A DNA stretch of 64,000 bases from assembly GCF_027359415.1 (NCBI RefSeq), contig NZ_CP114780.1, positions 1,510,764-1,574,763 on the forward strand, given 5' to 3'. The notes under the pieces were generated by a model. It did not search any database. It saw only the letters and a program-made list of their open reading frames with translations, and was not told where the DNA came from. Every line of letters starts with the position of its first letter. Position 1 is the stretch's first letter. Positions 45,034 to 55,240 of the stretch are shown here, in pieces. The position numbers and the translations under genes were made by a program. The stretch is from Prochlorococcus marinus str. MIT 0918. GTDB lineage: Bacteria > Cyanobacteriota > Cyanobacteriia > PCC-6307 > Cyanobiaceae.

Positions 45034-46551
45034 TTATGTTAATTCTATGGATTTAGTTTGATTTAAATTAACCCAACTTCCATGTAATCCATAAGGAATT
45101 TTTATTGGTAGTTTTAATGTTGCTTGGTGAGATAAATCACTTGCTTGCAAGATAATTAATTCTGAAGTTTTCGATTCCCCGTTCCAAATTAAACTTAGAA
45201 TCCATCCATCATCTTCTTCTATTGCAGGATTATTTGGGACCATAATAGGTTCATTTAAAAATCCTTTAGAACCAGCGTTCCAATAATGTGTTTCATTATT
45301 AATTAGATTTAATTTTTTAACTTGCTGGAGAGGACCGTTCCCGGATTTTTTTGCGGCAGTGGCCATCCAGCTATATTTGGCAGGTAACCCTTGTTTGTTT
45401 GGATTAACCATTGCAAATTCACAGCATTGTTTGCTTAATATTTCACATTCAATTTTGTTTGTTAAAAGATTTATTCGACATCTTTTTAAAATTCCTTCGG
45501 GGAGCTCATTAAAGTTGATTTCGCGAAAATCTTCTTCAGGCCCAATTGAAGGAAAGTCTTTATAGAAAATGCTATCAATAACAACTTCTTGTTTTTTTTC
45601 ATATGCATTTAAGTGATGAAAAACAAAGCCATTAGGAGCATCAAAGATTTGAGGAGGTTTATTAGCAAATTTCCCACAATCTCGAGGTATCAACAAAAAT
45701 TTTCCTTGTCCATTAGGTTTGGATTTCAAACATTGTGCAGCACCTTTTTGGCCAAGTATGAATGGTAAAGGATTGAAATCAATAGCATTTTGAAGAAAAA
45801 TTGCCCAATTTGGAGTAATTGCGAAGTCATGTAAAAACGCAAAACCCTTAAAAGTATCTTTCCTGTCGCTTAAAAGAGAACCTGCATTTTGACCTTGTAT
45901 TGAGAATTCCATTAAGCGAATAGTGCTTTTGGGTCCTGTTTTGACACTAAAGGAAACCATTCTTGGCTCTTTGTGGTGTCCTGGGTCAAAACGAGGGTGA
46001 GCACTAAATGGTTCGTTAGCTTTGAGAGCCCCATTAATGTTGCTTATCCCATGAGTCTCGAGAGTTTCAGGATCAAGAGAATAAGGACTTGCTGCTTCCC
46101 AAAGCGCTAAAAGTTCATTGCCAAGCTTAATTACATTAGTGTTTGCTATGTTTTTTAATCGCAAGTCAAAGGCATTAGAAATTGCACCACCTGGTTTTTT
46201 AGTGCCAAACACACCTCTGTAGAGAAACTCCCCAGCTTTTTCTTCTTCTATCCATTCTTTTGTTCTGATAAAACGATTAGTAAATTTAGCTTTTCCATTT
46301 TGGAAATTTATTGAGGCAATCATTCCATCTCCATCGAATGGGTGATGAACCCATTGCCCATTCCTCTCTAAAACTCCTGGACCGTTTTTATAAAAAATGC
46401 CGCTGAGCTTTTTGGGTATTTCTCCTTTAATTAGATCTAATTGGATATTGCTGCATTCTTTTTCTACATTGCAGTAAGCACTGGACCAATCTTGTTGCTT
46501 AAAAGTCTCAAGCCCACTTGGTAAATCAGTATTTGTTGCAAGTTTTGCCAC
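45034..46551 (-). CDS. Carotenoid cleavage oxygenase (apocarotenoid oxygenase family)
   Basis: A 505-residue non-heme iron enzyme of the RPE65/CCD family. Iron-binding histidines lie in AHPRFDPG, FLHDFAITPN, FVFHHLNAYE and near the C-terminus in GLHGSWV. The HHPFDGDGMIASI segment near the N-terminus is also characteristic. Relatives in Synechocystis cleave apocarotenals to retinal; the substrate here is not known. It is convergent with rdgB. Confidence 0.93.
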   Translation of the reverse strand: MAKLATNTDLPSGLETFKQQDWSSAYCNVEKECSNIQLDLIKGEIPKKLSGIFYKNGPGVLERNGQWVHHPFDGDGMIASINFQNGKAKFTNRFIRTKEWIEEEKAGEFLYRGVFGTKKPGGAISNAFDLRLKNIANTNVIKLGNELLALWEAASPYSLDPETLETHGISNINGALKANEPFSAHPRFDPGHHKEPRMVSFSVKTGPKSTIRLMEFSIQGQNAGSLLSDRKDTFKGFAFLHDFAITPNWAIFLQNAIDFNPLPFILGQKGAAQCLKSKPNGQGKFLLIPRDCGKFANKPPQIFDAPNGFVFHHLNAYEKKQEVVIDSIFYKDFPSIGPEEDFREINFNELPEGILKRCRINLLTNKIECEILSKQCCEFAMVNPNKQGLPAKYSWMATAAKKSGNGPLQQVKKLNLINNETHYWNAGSKGFLNEPIMVPNNPAIEEDDGWILSLIWNGESKTSELIILQASDLSHQATLKLPIKIPYGLHGSWVNLNQTKSIELT

Positions 46552-46637
46552 AAAAAATTGATATATGTCTTTTATGATCTTCGCGTAATTGGTAGCAAAA
46601 CGCGAGTTGGTATTCGTTTAGGTTTTAAAATTAGGTT

Positions 46638-47246
46638 TTACCCAGCTTGTTCAAGGACTCCTTTGCTACTAGGAATTGATTCTGCTCTTCTAGCATCTAA
46701 TTCGATTGCCATCCGAAGTGCTTTCGCGAAAGCTTTAAAGCATGCTTCAACAATATGGTGTGAATTTTGTCCGTTTAATTGATTAATATGTAATGTTAAA
46801 CCACTATTATTTGCTAAAGCAATAAAGAACTCTTTTACTAATTCTGTGTCATAGCTACCAATTTTTTGATTAGGAATATTAAGTCCATAACTTACATGAG
46901 GGCGGCCAGAACAATCGAGCGTAACTTGTACTAATGCCTCATCTAAAGGCGCAATAAAATGACCAAAGCGATAAATTCCTTTTCTATTTCCAAGAGCTTT
47001 CGATAATGCTTGCCCTAGAGCAATGCCTACATCCTCATTGGAGTGATGGTCATCAATATGAGTATCACCGGTCGCTCTAATCTCTAAATCAAGCAGTCCA
47101 TGACTACAAAGTTGATGAAGCATATGATCTAAGAATGCAATCCCAGAAGATACATTGCATTGTCCTGTGCCATCTAATACGACGCGAACTTTGACATTCG
47201 TCTCGTTAGTCTTTCGCTGGACTTCAGCTTGTCTGTTGGAAGTCAT
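46638..47246 (-). CDS. hisB: Imidazoleglycerol-phosphate dehydratase
   Basis: HisB removes water from imidazoleglycerol phosphate in histidine synthesis. The 202-residue monofunctional protein has the metal-binding repeats [13 protein letters not shown] and [17 protein letters not shown], then [15 protein letters not shown]. It lies 36 bases downstream of fabI on the same strand. Confidence 0.96.
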   Translation of the reverse strand: MTSNRQAEVQRKTNETNVKVRVVLDGTGQCNVSSGIAFLDHMLHQLCSHGLLDLEIRATGDTHIDDHHSNEDVGIALGQALSKALGNRKGIYRFGHFIAPLDEALVQVTLDCSGRPHVSYGLNIPNQKIGSYDTELVKEFFIALANNSGLTLHINQLNGQNSHHIVEACFKAFAKALRMAIELDARRAESIPSSKGVLEQAG

Positions 47247-47282
47247 ATCATTAGTTCAATTAAAGCCATGGTGACACTTAAA

Positions 47283-48065
47283 TTACATTCCGTTAATGGA
47301 ATAACCAGCATCTACGTAAATAGTTTGTCCAGATATCCCACTAGCTAGATCGCTTAATAAGAATGCTGCAGTATTCCCTACTTCTATTTGGGTAACTGTT
47401 CTGCGCAAAGGAGCTTTTTCCTCCACATTGTGGATCATGTCTAGTATCCCTCCAATTGCAGAACTGGCCAAGGTTCTTATGGGACCTGCACTGATTGCAT
47501 TTACACGTACTTGTTTGTCAGCCCCTAATTCAGCAGAAAGGTAACGAACAGATGCCTCAAGAGCAGCTTTCGCTACTCCCATAACGTTGTAATTAGGTAT
47601 TGCTCTTTCTGCTCCTAAATATGTCAGCGTAACTACACCAGCCTTTTCGCTGAAAAGAGGTTTCGCGTATTTGCATAAAGGGGCCAAAGAATATGCGCTG
47701 ATATCAAGTGCTCGTGCAAACCCTTCAGAAGATGTATCACTATAGTCGCCAATTAATTCTTCTTTCCCTGCAAAAGCTAGACAATGTACTAGTCCATCAA
47801 GCTGGTTCCATTTGTTTTTTATTTCATTAAAGACCTCTTCAATTTGAGAATTATTTTGAACATTTAATGGTAAAAATAGACTTGGATTTAAAGGAGCAGT
47901 TAATTCACGCACTTTACCTTCAAATCTACCTTTTTCATCTGGCAAATATGTTATTCCTAATTCTGCCCCGGCTGCATGAAGTTGTTGAGCAATTCCCCAA
48001 GCAATTGAACGATTGTTAGCTATTCCTGTTACAAGGATTTTTTTGCCACTTAGATCGAGAAGCAT
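47283..48065 (-). CDS. fabI: Enoyl-ACP reductase (NADH)
   Basis: FabI performs the last reduction in each cycle of fatty-acid elongation. The 260-residue short-chain dehydrogenase opens with ILVTGIANNRSIAWGIAQQL and has the catalytic Tyr-x6-Lys in YNVMGVAKAAL. The late GPIRTLASSAIGG segment is typical of FabI. It precedes hisB by 36 bases and is divergent from the thioredoxin-like gene. Confidence 0.96.
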   Translation of the reverse strand: MLLDLSGKKILVTGIANNRSIAWGIAQQLHAAGAELGITYLPDEKGRFEGKVRELTAPLNPSLFLPLNVQNNSQIEEVFNEIKNKWNQLDGLVHCLAFAGKEELIGDYSDTSSEGFARALDISAYSLAPLCKYAKPLFSEKAGVVTLTYLGAERAIPNYNVMGVAKAALEASVRYLSAELGADKQVRVNAISAGPIRTLASSAIGGILDMIHNVEEKAPLRRTVTQIEVGNTAAFLLSDLASGISGQTIYVDAGYSINGM

Positions 48066-48176
48066 CTTTTCTAGAAATATTTAGAGGGTTTTAATGATTC
48101 TCTCCTACTAAGGGTGCATTCATCCATATCAATAAGAAACTATTTTGTTTATATCTTCTTTCTAAATAGTTAAAGC

Positions 48177-48800
48177 ATGGTTCTTGTTTCATCCACGATG
48201 TTGCCACTAGGCACATATTTGCCCTCTTTTGACTTGCCATTATTAAGAGGGTCAGGTCAGAGCTTTCATGGGTTTTCAAGTTCTTTAAAAAGAATTAATA
48301 ACAAGATGCTTTCTAGAAAACCCATTTTAATAATGATACTTTGTGCTCATTGTCCATTCGTAAAGCATATTGAAAGTCAAATAAGTCAATTGGAGATTGA
48401 TTTTAAGGACATAGTTGAATTTGTGGGGGTTGCAAGCAATTGCTTGCTAACTCACCCTGAAGATGGACCTGATTATTTAAAAAAACAGATCTTAGAGAAT
48501 AATTGGCGGTTCCCTTATTTGCTTGATTTAAGCCAGTCTTTTGTAAAATCTTTAAAGGCAGCATGTACGCCTGATTTTTTTCTGTTTTCACCTTCACCTG
48601 AGGATGGTATACAGCAGTTGGTTTATAGAGGTCAATTGGATGAAAGTTCTCCTGGTAATGGTATTCCAGTAACAGGAAATGATCTTAGGGAAGCTTTGGA
48701 TTCTGTTTTGAATTTTAAAGAGGTTGAAAAGAATCAAAAACCTTCTATTGGCTGTAATATTAAATGGATACCGGGTTCTGAGCCTCCTTGGTTTGGTTGA
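48177..48800 (+). CDS. Thioredoxin-like/AhpC-type redox protein
   Basis: A 207-residue protein with a peroxiredoxin/thioredoxin fold. A CXXC pair occurs as CAHCPFVKH at about residues 57-65. FPYLLDLSQSFVKSLKAACT and the TPDFFLF cis-proline region follow. The C-terminal GCNIKWIPGSEPPWFG is typical of a conserved thioredoxin-family group whose partner is unknown. It is divergent from fabI. Confidence 0.85.
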   Translation: MVLVSSTMLPLGTYLPSFDLPLLRGSGQSFHGFSSSLKRINNKMLSRKPILIMILCAHCPFVKHIESQISQLEIDFKDIVEFVGVASNCLLTHPEDGPDYLKKQILENNWRFPYLLDLSQSFVKSLKAACTPDFFLFSPSPEDGIQQLVYRGQLDESSPGNGIPVTGNDLREALDSVLNFKEVEKNQKPSIGCNIKWIPGSEPPWFG

Positions 48801-48862
48801 TTTTTAAATTAAGATGCCTCAAAGCTGGAAGAGTAACTACTTGAGGCATTAAGGTGCCAAAT

Positions 48863-50071
48863 ATGCAGGTACCTCCATTTAGTCTTGATCAACAGTTATC
48901 CGAAATCGGAGAGGATATAAAGTCGTCTGTTTTGAATGTTTTAAGTAGTGGTAATTACATAGGAGGAGAAGAAGTCAAAAAATTTGAAAGTTCTTTTGCA
49001 GAAAAAACTGGTGTTAAGCATGTTATTGGGTGTAACAGTGGAACAGATGCTTTGATACTTGCTTTAAGAGCATTGAATATTGGTCCAGGGGATGAGGTGA
49101 TAACTCCATCTTTTAGTTTTTTTGCGACAGCTGAAGCTATCAGTAATGTAGGGGCTAAACCAGTTTTTGTAGATACTGATCCAGCTAATTATTTGGTGGA
49201 TCTGAATTTACTTCAACAAGCAGTAACTCAATCAACAAAAGCGGTTTTGCCTGTGCATCTTTTTGGCAGACCTGTTGATATGGATCAGATCATGTCGTTT
49301 GCTAAGAGGAATGAGATTAAAGTAATTGAAGATTGTGCTCAGGCTGCTGGTTCTGAATGGGGTGGGAAGCCTGTTGGAAGTATTGGAGATATTGGTTGCT
49401 TTAGTTTTTTTCCTACTAAGAATCTTGGAGCCGCAGGAGATGGTGGCGCTGTAACTACAAATGATGAAAATTTAGCAACAGCAATAAGACAGCTTGCTGT
49501 TCATGGCATGCCTAGAAGATATTTTCATACTCAACTTGGTTACAACAGTCGTTTGGATGCAATACAAGCAGCTGTTTTAAATGTCAAATTGGAGCACCTG
49601 TTTAAATGGGTAATAAAAAGAACAGAAATAGCTAAAAGATATCATCAACTATTAAAAGATATACCAGGTATAATTCTTCCTGAATTCTCTCAAAATCATA
49701 CGCATATTAATTCATGGAATCAATTTGTCGTTAGAGTTCAAAGTTCTATTTTAGATAAGGCAATAATAAATCAAGATGTAAATAAACAACCTATAATTAA
49801 TAATATTAATTTACCTAATAGCTCTTCAAGGGATTGGTTGAAACAAACCTTGTCTGAGTATGGTGTTAATACAATTATCTATTATCCTATACCCATTCAC
49901 CTTCAACCCGTATATCAAAAATTAGGAAATAAAATTAATTCTCTTCCTAATACAGAGATTCTCTGCAGTGAAGTTCTTAGCTTGCCAATATTTCCTGAGT
50001 TAAGTATTGAGCAACAAGATTATGTAGTGAATGCAATTAAGCAATCAATTCAGAAGGCCTCTCTCATTTAG
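48863..50071 (+). CDS. DegT/DnrJ/EryC1/StrS-family aminotransferase
   Basis: A 402-residue PLP-dependent aminotransferase that acts on nucleotide-linked keto-sugars. The phosphate site GCNSGTDALILALRALNI, the aspartate in VIEDCAQAAGSEWGGKPVG and the PLP-lysine in FFPTKNLGAAGDGGAV are all present. It may supply amino sugars for the cell surface, but no other sugar-modification genes lie here. A GTG at 48854 adds three residues; I chose ATG 48863. Confidence 0.9.
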   Translation: MQVPPFSLDQQLSEIGEDIKSSVLNVLSSGNYIGGEEVKKFESSFAEKTGVKHVIGCNSGTDALILALRALNIGPGDEVITPSFSFFATAEAISNVGAKPVFVDTDPANYLVDLNLLQQAVTQSTKAVLPVHLFGRPVDMDQIMSFAKRNEIKVIEDCAQAAGSEWGGKPVGSIGDIGCFSFFPTKNLGAAGDGGAVTTNDENLATAIRQLAVHGMPRRYFHTQLGYNSRLDAIQAAVLNVKLEHLFKWVIKRTEIAKRYHQLLKDIPGIILPEFSQNHTHINSWNQFVVRVQSSILDKAIINQDVNKQPIINNINLPNSSSRDWLKQTLSEYGVNTIIYYPIPIHLQPVYQKLGNKINSLPNTEILCSEVLSLPIFPELSIEQQDYVVNAIKQSIQKASLI

Positions 50072-50089
50072 TTTCAATAAATCAACCTT

Positions 50090-50650
50090 CTATAGGTCTA
50101 AAAAATTACATGCTCTATGCCAAGCGGTAATGCTTTTACCATCTAAAGCTTCATCATTGCTATGTATACTTTTCTCCAATTCATTGCTAGACATTTCTAA
50201 TACTTCAATATCTTCATCGTCATCTCCTTTTGGCTTTTTACTTAAAGGTGTTAGTTCTCGAGCTAGAAAAAGATGAATGACTTCATCGGAATAACCAGGG
50301 CAAGGAAGCATTAAGCCTAAATAATCCCATTGAGAAGCTTTATAGCCAGATTCTTCTTGGAGCTCTCTTTTAATTGTTTTTAAAGGGTCTTCTCCTTCCT
50401 CAAGAGTGCCTGCTGGGAATTCAAGTATTCTTCTTGCAACGGCAAATCTATATTGCCTAAGAATAATGACTTTCCCCTCCTCTGTAATTGGCACTGCTAA
50501 AGCTGCCCCGGGGTGACGTATTAACCCGAAAGTACTTTTTATGCCTATAGGGAGCTCAAATTGGTTTATTTCAAATCGAATTTTTTTTGCATTTAATGAT
50601 TGAACATTTTCAAGAATTTTGGAAGGTTCGGGGGCGGATAATGGACTCAT
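50090..50650 (-). CDS. NUDIX hydrolase
   Basis: A 186-residue protein with a perfect NUDIX box, G-x5-E-x7-RE-x2-EE-x-G, in GTLEEGEDPLKTIKREL followed by QEESGY. The upstream VIILRQYRFAVARRILEFPAG segment points to the ADP-ribose pyrophosphatase subgroup. The substrate is not proven. It is convergent with the aminotransferase and lies downstream of folK. Confidence 0.92.
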   Translation of the reverse strand: MSPLSAPEPSKILENVQSLNAKKIRFEINQFELPIGIKSTFGLIRHPGAALAVPITEEGKVIILRQYRFAVARRILEFPAGTLEEGEDPLKTIKRELQEESGYKASQWDYLGLMLPCPGYSDEVIHLFLARELTPLSKKPKGDDDEDIEVLEMSSNELEKSIHSNDEALDGKSITAWHRACNFLDL

Positions 50651-50715
50651 GTAATTTAAATAATTGAATTAATTTATTTTTCTTACATTACATTTTTGTT
50701 GCTGATAATTGAACT

Positions 50716-51297
50716 TTATTCTGACCAACCTTTTTGAGGTGGAATTCTTTGTGGTTTGTTCTCTCCCTTATTAAGAGCTTCAGATAATGGTATGAGAACA
50801 AAATCTCTTTCTATTAACCTGGGATGGGGAAGTATTAGTTCTGGCGTGTTTATTTGTAAATCACCCCATGCTAAAAGATCCAGATCTAGAGATCTAGGCC
50901 CCCAATGAATTTCTAAAGCTTTCCTGTCTCTGCCAAAAATCTTTTCTATTTCAGCTAATCTTTTTAAAAGATTTTTGGCTGCAAGTTCCGAAGGAGATAT
51001 TTTTGATAGATCTTTTCCACAAATCATTAGGGCAGCATTAATAAATGCTGGTTGCTTCGAAGGCCCTCCTATTGGATGAGTTTTGTATAAAGGTGACCAT
51101 TTAAAGTTGAGGCTTGATGATTTGGAAAGGTTATTTTTCGTGACTTGATTAAGACTTTTAATCCATTGGGTTAATGCTTGTTCTATTAACGGCCTTGCTT
51201 TAATTAAAGTTAGAATTGGAGGGCCTATAGGGCTTTTAATATTGGCTCCTAATCCAATAGCAATTGCTCTTGGCTTTGAATAGTTAATAGAAGACAT
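50716..51297 (-). CDS. folK: 6-hydroxymethyl-dihydropterin pyrophosphokinase
   Basis: FolK activates hydroxymethyl-dihydropterin with ATP for folate synthesis. The 193-residue protein has the LGANI start, the FINAALMI segment, IEKIFGRDRKALEIHWGPRS and RSLDLDLLAWG with catalytic aspartates, and LPHPRLIERDFVLIPL. It is divergent from chlD across a 49-base gap. Confidence 0.94.
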   Translation of the reverse strand: MSSINYSKPRAIAIGLGANIKSPIGPPILTLIKARPLIEQALTQWIKSLNQVTKNNLSKSSSLNFKWSPLYKTHPIGGPSKQPAFINAALMICGKDLSKISPSELAAKNLLKRLAEIEKIFGRDRKALEIHWGPRSLDLDLLAWGDLQINTPELILPHPRLIERDFVLIPLSEALNKGENKPQRIPPQKGWSE

Positions 51298-51346
51298 GCT
51301 CTAATTGGTCAAACTGATGCAAAAATGATCAGGATTGGTACATTCG

Positions 51347-53467
51347 ATGGTTACTTCAGGAAAAGAACTTAATGGTATTAGTTCAGAACTTTCATTTAAG
51401 GAAGAATCGAACAAGGCATTCCCATTAGCCGCAGTAACTGGTCATGGAACTTTAAAGTTAGCTCTAATGCTTGCTGCTGTGGATCCTGGATTAGGAGGTG
51501 TAATTATTGCGGGTGGTCGAGGAACAGGCAAGTCTGTTTTAGCAAGAGGGTTACATGATCTTTTGCCTCCTATCGAAGTAGTTGATATTGATACTTTCAA
51601 GGATTTACCAAATGCTCGGCCTTATGGAAGGAACCTTGATCCAAACCTTCCTGAAGAATGGGATGATGCGACAAAGAAAATACTTGAGGATGTATTAAAT
51701 AAAAAAATAGATGATTCAAATTTAGATATCCCCAAGAAAGTTATACAAGCTCCTTTTGTCCAAGTGCCAATTGGAGTAACAGAGGATCGTCTTGTTGGAG
51801 CAGTGGATGTAGCTTCTTCTTTGGATAGTGGCAGCCCTGTATTTCAACCTGGATTATTAGCAGAAGCTCATCGAGGTGTTTTATATATTGATGAACTCAA
51901 TCTCCTTGATGATGGAATAGTTAACTTGATGCTCGCTGCAGTAGGTTCTGGAGAGAATCAAGTTGAGCGAGAGGGTTTAAGTCTTAAGCATCCATCGCGA
52001 CCTCTTTTAATTGCTACGTATAACCCCGAAGAAGGTGCTGTTCGAGATCATCTTTTAGATAGATTTGCAATTGTTTTATCAGCCGATCAGATTATTTCTA
52101 ATGAACAGAGAGTAGAGATTACAAAATCTGCTATTTCATTTGGACGAAGTAGCAAGAATTTCTGTGAGATTTGGGATGAAGCAACTGACGCTTTGGCTAC
52201 GCAGTTGATATTGGCTAGGCAATGGCTTCCAGATATTGAGTTGTCTTTGGATCAGATTAAATATCTTGTTAATGAGGCTATTCGCGGAGGAGTGGAAGGA
52301 CATCGCTCTGAGCTATATGCTGCACGTGTTGCTAAAGCTCATGCTGCTCTTGCTGGAAGGGATACTGTTGAAGCTGAAGATTTGCAAGTAGCAGTAAGGC
52401 TTGTCATTGCCCCAAGGGCTTTACAGCTTCCACCTGAGGAAGAACAAATGGAGCCACCGCCTCCTGAGGAACAAAACCCACCTCCACCAGATCAAACCCC
52501 TGATGATAACTCTCAAGATGAGGATACCCCTGAAGATGAGGATACCCCTGAAGATGAATCTGCACCTCCCATCCCAGAAGAATTTATGCTTGATCCTGAG
52601 GCTTGCGAGATTGATCCAGACTTATTACTTTTTGCTAGTGCAAAATCAAAAAGTGGTAGTAGCGGAAGCAGGTCAGCAGTTTTTAGTGATAGCAGAGGTA
52701 GATATGTAAAGCCAATTATTCCTAGAGGCCCAGTTACCAGAATTGCTGTTGATGCAACTTTGAGAGCAGCAGCCCCTTATCAAAAAGCCCGTAAAGCAAG
52801 AGAACCTGGAAGAAAAGTAATTGTAGAAGAAGGAGATTTAAGAGCTAAATTACTTCAAAAGAAAGCAGGATCTTTAGTTATCTTTCTTGTGGATGCAAGT
52901 GGGTCAATGGCACTCAATAGAATGCAAAGTGCAAAAGGAGCCTTGATTAGACTTTTAACAGAAGCTTATGAAAGTCGTGACGAAGTATCCTTGATCCCAT
53001 TTAGAGGAGAACAGGCTGAGGTCTTATTGCCACCTACAAGATCTATTACAGCAGCAAAGAGAAGACTGGAAACAATGCCTTGTGGAGGCGGCTCCCCTCT
53101 TGCCCATGGTTTAACACAAGCGGCCCGAGTCGGAGCTAATGCACTTGCTACAGGAGATTTAGGGCAAGTTGTAGTCGTCGCAATAACAGATGGCCGAGGA
53201 AATATTCCCCTTAGTAAATCTTTGGGTCAGCCTGAGCTGGAAGGAGAGAGTTCTGTTGATTTGAAACAAGAGGTCTTAGATGTTGCTTCGCGTTATCGAA
53301 TGTTAGGTATTAAACTATTAGTAATAGATACTGAAAGAAAGTTTATTGCTAGTGGTATTGGTAAAGAGTTGGCAGAAGCTGCAGGAGGTAAATATGTTCA
53401 ACTTCCCAAAGCAACTGATCAAGCTTTGGCTTCAATTGCGATGGATGCAATTAATACCGTGAAATAA
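51347..53467 (+). CDS. chlD: Magnesium chelatase subunit D
   Basis: ChlD works with ChlI and ChlH to insert Mg2+ into protoporphyrin IX, the first committed step to chlorophyll. The 706-residue protein has an AAA-type N-terminal domain ([38 protein letters not shown]), a proline- and acid-rich linker at about residues 365-410, and a C-terminal von Willebrand A domain with the MIDAS motif VDASGSMAL. The Walker A lysine is retained. A TTG at 51335 would add four residues; ATG 51347 is preferred. Confidence 0.97.
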   Translation: MVTSGKELNGISSELSFKEESNKAFPLAAVTGHGTLKLALMLAAVDPGLGGVIIAGGRGTGKSVLARGLHDLLPPIEVVDIDTFKDLPNARPYGRNLDPNLPEEWDDATKKILEDVLNKKIDDSNLDIPKKVIQAPFVQVPIGVTEDRLVGAVDVASSLDSGSPVFQPGLLAEAHRGVLYIDELNLLDDGIVNLMLAAVGSGENQVEREGLSLKHPSRPLLIATYNPEEGAVRDHLLDRFAIVLSADQIISNEQRVEITKSAISFGRSSKNFCEIWDEATDALATQLILARQWLPDIELSLDQIKYLVNEAIRGGVEGHRSELYAARVAKAHAALAGRDTVEAEDLQVAVRLVIAPRALQLPPEEEQMEPPPPEEQNPPPPDQTPDDNSQDEDTPEDEDTPEDESAPPIPEEFMLDPEACEIDPDLLLFASAKSKSGSSGSRSAVFSDSRGRYVKPIIPRGPVTRIAVDATLRAAAPYQKARKAREPGRKVIVEEGDLRAKLLQKKAGSLVIFLVDASGSMALNRMQSAKGALIRLLTEAYESRDEVSLIPFRGEQAEVLLPPTRSITAAKRRLETMPCGGGSPLAHGLTQAARVGANALATGDLGQVVVVAITDGRGNIPLSKSLGQPELEGESSVDLKQEVLDVASRYRMLGIKLLVIDTERKFIASGIGKELAEAAGGKYVQLPKATDQALASIAMDAINTVK
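52517..52557 (+). repeat. 18-bp tandem duplication in the chlD linker
   Basis: The unit GATGAGGATACCCCTGAA occurs twice in exact tandem (52517-52534 and 52535-52552) and a third, partial copy follows. It encodes DEDTPE repeats in the flexible acidic linker, so the frame is kept. The exactness suggests a recent duplication by slippage. Confidence 0.85.
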
Positions 53468-53478
53468 ATATAAATCTA

Positions 53479-54324
53479 TTATTTGTAAATATCATTAAAT
53501 AGTTTACCTATCCCAATTGCAGCATCTTTAAAAGCATTAGTCAAATCTTCATCATTCACGAGCTCATCAACTTTGTCACTTATTTTATCAAGCTTTGCAG
53601 TGAATGATTGTATGGATGCTGTACTAGCCTTGACATCTTTAAGTACTTCAGGATCGTCGATTGAACCTAAAATATTATTTATGTGTGAAACACTTTTTTT
53701 CAGATCTTTGATAATTGGACGAGTCTTTTTTAATTCTAATTTTGACAATTGTATTAATTCATCAAGGTTTGCTTGAGTTGAGTCAAATTGTTCTATAGAA
53801 GTCACAACTTTCTCTATGATTTCTTTGTTTTCAGCTTCATTAAGAAACTTATTTATTTCTCCAGTTAGTTTAGAAATATCTTGCAATTCTCTCCCTTCGA
53901 TGGAATCTCCATCACAAACAATTAACTCTGATGAACAATTGTCTTTTTTTGGCGAAAAACTAAGACTTTTAATTTGCGAACCTTTACTTATTAAGGCTAT
54001 TTCTGCATCCCCTCCAAGAAGTGAGCTGGTTTGAATCTTTGCAAAAACAGGTTGAAATAAAATCAGATCAGGATTGTTGATAGAAACTTTAGCCATTACA
54101 TTGTTTTGCCCAAAAGTTATTTTTTTGACAGATCCTACTTGTATACCTCTAAAAGTTACTGGAGTGCCTTGGGATAAACCACTGGCATCATTGAAACTAG
54201 CTGTTAAAGACCAGGTCTTTGATGTTAGTTTGATCCCTTTTAGCCAAAGAGTTAGTCCTGAAAAAATGACAACTCCTCCTACAAGGGAAAATCCAACAAT
54301 GGCATCACGAAAGCTTCGCCGCAT
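53479..54324 (-). CDS. MCE-domain (MlaD/TGD2-like) lipid-transport protein
   Basis: A 281-residue protein with one N-terminal membrane helix (about residues 8-27), an MCE domain (GLSQGTPVTFRGIQVGSVKKI, then LLGGDAEIALI) and a long helical C-terminal tail. It is the substrate-binding part of an Mla/TGD-type ABC importer that moves phospholipids between membranes. The ATPase gene lies five bases upstream on the same strand. The permease is not in the window. Confidence 0.9.
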   Translation of the reverse strand: MRRSFRDAIVGFSLVGGVVIFSGLTLWLKGIKLTSKTWSLTASFNDASGLSQGTPVTFRGIQVGSVKKITFGQNNVMAKVSINNPDLILFQPVFAKIQTSSLLGGDAEIALISKGSQIKSLSFSPKKDNCSSELIVCDGDSIEGRELQDISKLTGEINKFLNEAENKEIIEKVVTSIEQFDSTQANLDELIQLSKLELKKTRPIIKDLKKSVSHINNILGSIDDPEVLKDVKASTASIQSFTAKLDKISDKVDELVNDEDLTNAFKDAAIGIGKLFNDIYK

Positions 54325-54329
54325 GGGAG

Positions 54330-55145
54330 TTAAATTTCTTTAGGTTTCATTGGCCCTTCAAGGCTACCTGTTCGGAACTGTTTAATGTAAGGGTTTTCAC
54401 TGGTTTTGAAATCTTCAACGGAACCATCCCACTGAAATCCTCCCCCATATAGCATTAAAACCCTTTCAGCAGACCGTTCAATTGTGCTCATTACATGGCT
54501 AACTACTATTGAACATCCTTTGGCTAAAGTGGTTGTTTTGACAATTAGATCTTCAATTCTTGTACTTGCAACAGGATCTAGTCCCGCGGTGGGTTCATCA
54601 AAGAGTAATAGAGGCATGGACGAATAAGAGGGGTGGTAAGGATCTTTTATTAATGCACGTGCAAAACTGACTCGTTTTTGCATGCCTCCACTGAGTTGAC
54701 CTGGGAGTTTGTTTTCAACTTTGTAAAGTCCTACATCCTCAAGACATGAAATAACCATTTCATTTATTTTTTTTTCACTAATGTCTGAGCTTTTTCTTAA
54801 TAAAAAACCTACATTTTCTGCCACAGTTAGTGATGCGATTAAGGCTGGGTTTTGAAAAACCAATCGCACATCAGGGGGATAATTCTGGTCTAATCTTAAA
54901 TATTTCTGTAGGTTCCCAAATATTTTTAATTCTCCACTTGAGGGTAGTAAAAGACCCGCTAATAGCCTTAAAATCGTTGATTTACCTGACCCAGATGGCC
55001 CAACTATCGCAATTCTTTCCCCAGGCTTCATTGTTAAGTTTACTTTGTTTAAAATAGTATTTAGGCCTAGCTTTATTGATAGGTCTCTCATCTGAACAAC
55101 TGGGCAATTCTTAGATAATGTTTTTGTAGATGATACATTTTCCAT
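54330..55145 (-). CDS. ABC transporter ATPase, MlaF/TGD3-like
   Basis: A 271-residue ATP-binding cassette protein. Walker A is GPSGSGKSTILRLLAGL, the signature is LSGGMQKRVSFARAL and Walker B is LLLFDEPTAGLDPVAS. VVSHVMSTIERSAERV ends the core. Its pairing with the MCE gene marks it as the ATPase of a lipid importer. It is divergent from yvcK. Confidence 0.93.
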   Translation of the reverse strand: MENVSSTKTLSKNCPVVQMRDLSIKLGLNTILNKVNLTMKPGERIAIVGPSGSGKSTILRLLAGLLLPSSGELKIFGNLQKYLRLDQNYPPDVRLVFQNPALIASLTVAENVGFLLRKSSDISEKKINEMVISCLEDVGLYKVENKLPGQLSGGMQKRVSFARALIKDPYHPSYSSMPLLLFDEPTAGLDPVASTRIEDLIVKTTTLAKGCSIVVSHVMSTIERSAERVLMLYGGGFQWDGSVEDFKTSENPYIKQFRTGSLEGPMKPKEI

Positions 55146-55240
55146 ATTGTTTATTTATTGAATTTGACTGAAAAGGACTTTCCCTTAGAGTTCGTTTGAG
55201 TCTAATTTGTCAGATTTTGCAATTGTGTTTTTTCTCATAA

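Noticed and set aside
46558-46782. 74-residue frame antisense to hisB
   Set aside because: It overlaps the HisB coding region on the opposite strand and mirrors its codon pattern, with no independent support.
52401-52709. 102-residue plus-strand frame inside chlD
   Set aside because: It is another frame of the ChlD linker and its repeats. The real frame has strong AAA and VWA motifs on either side.
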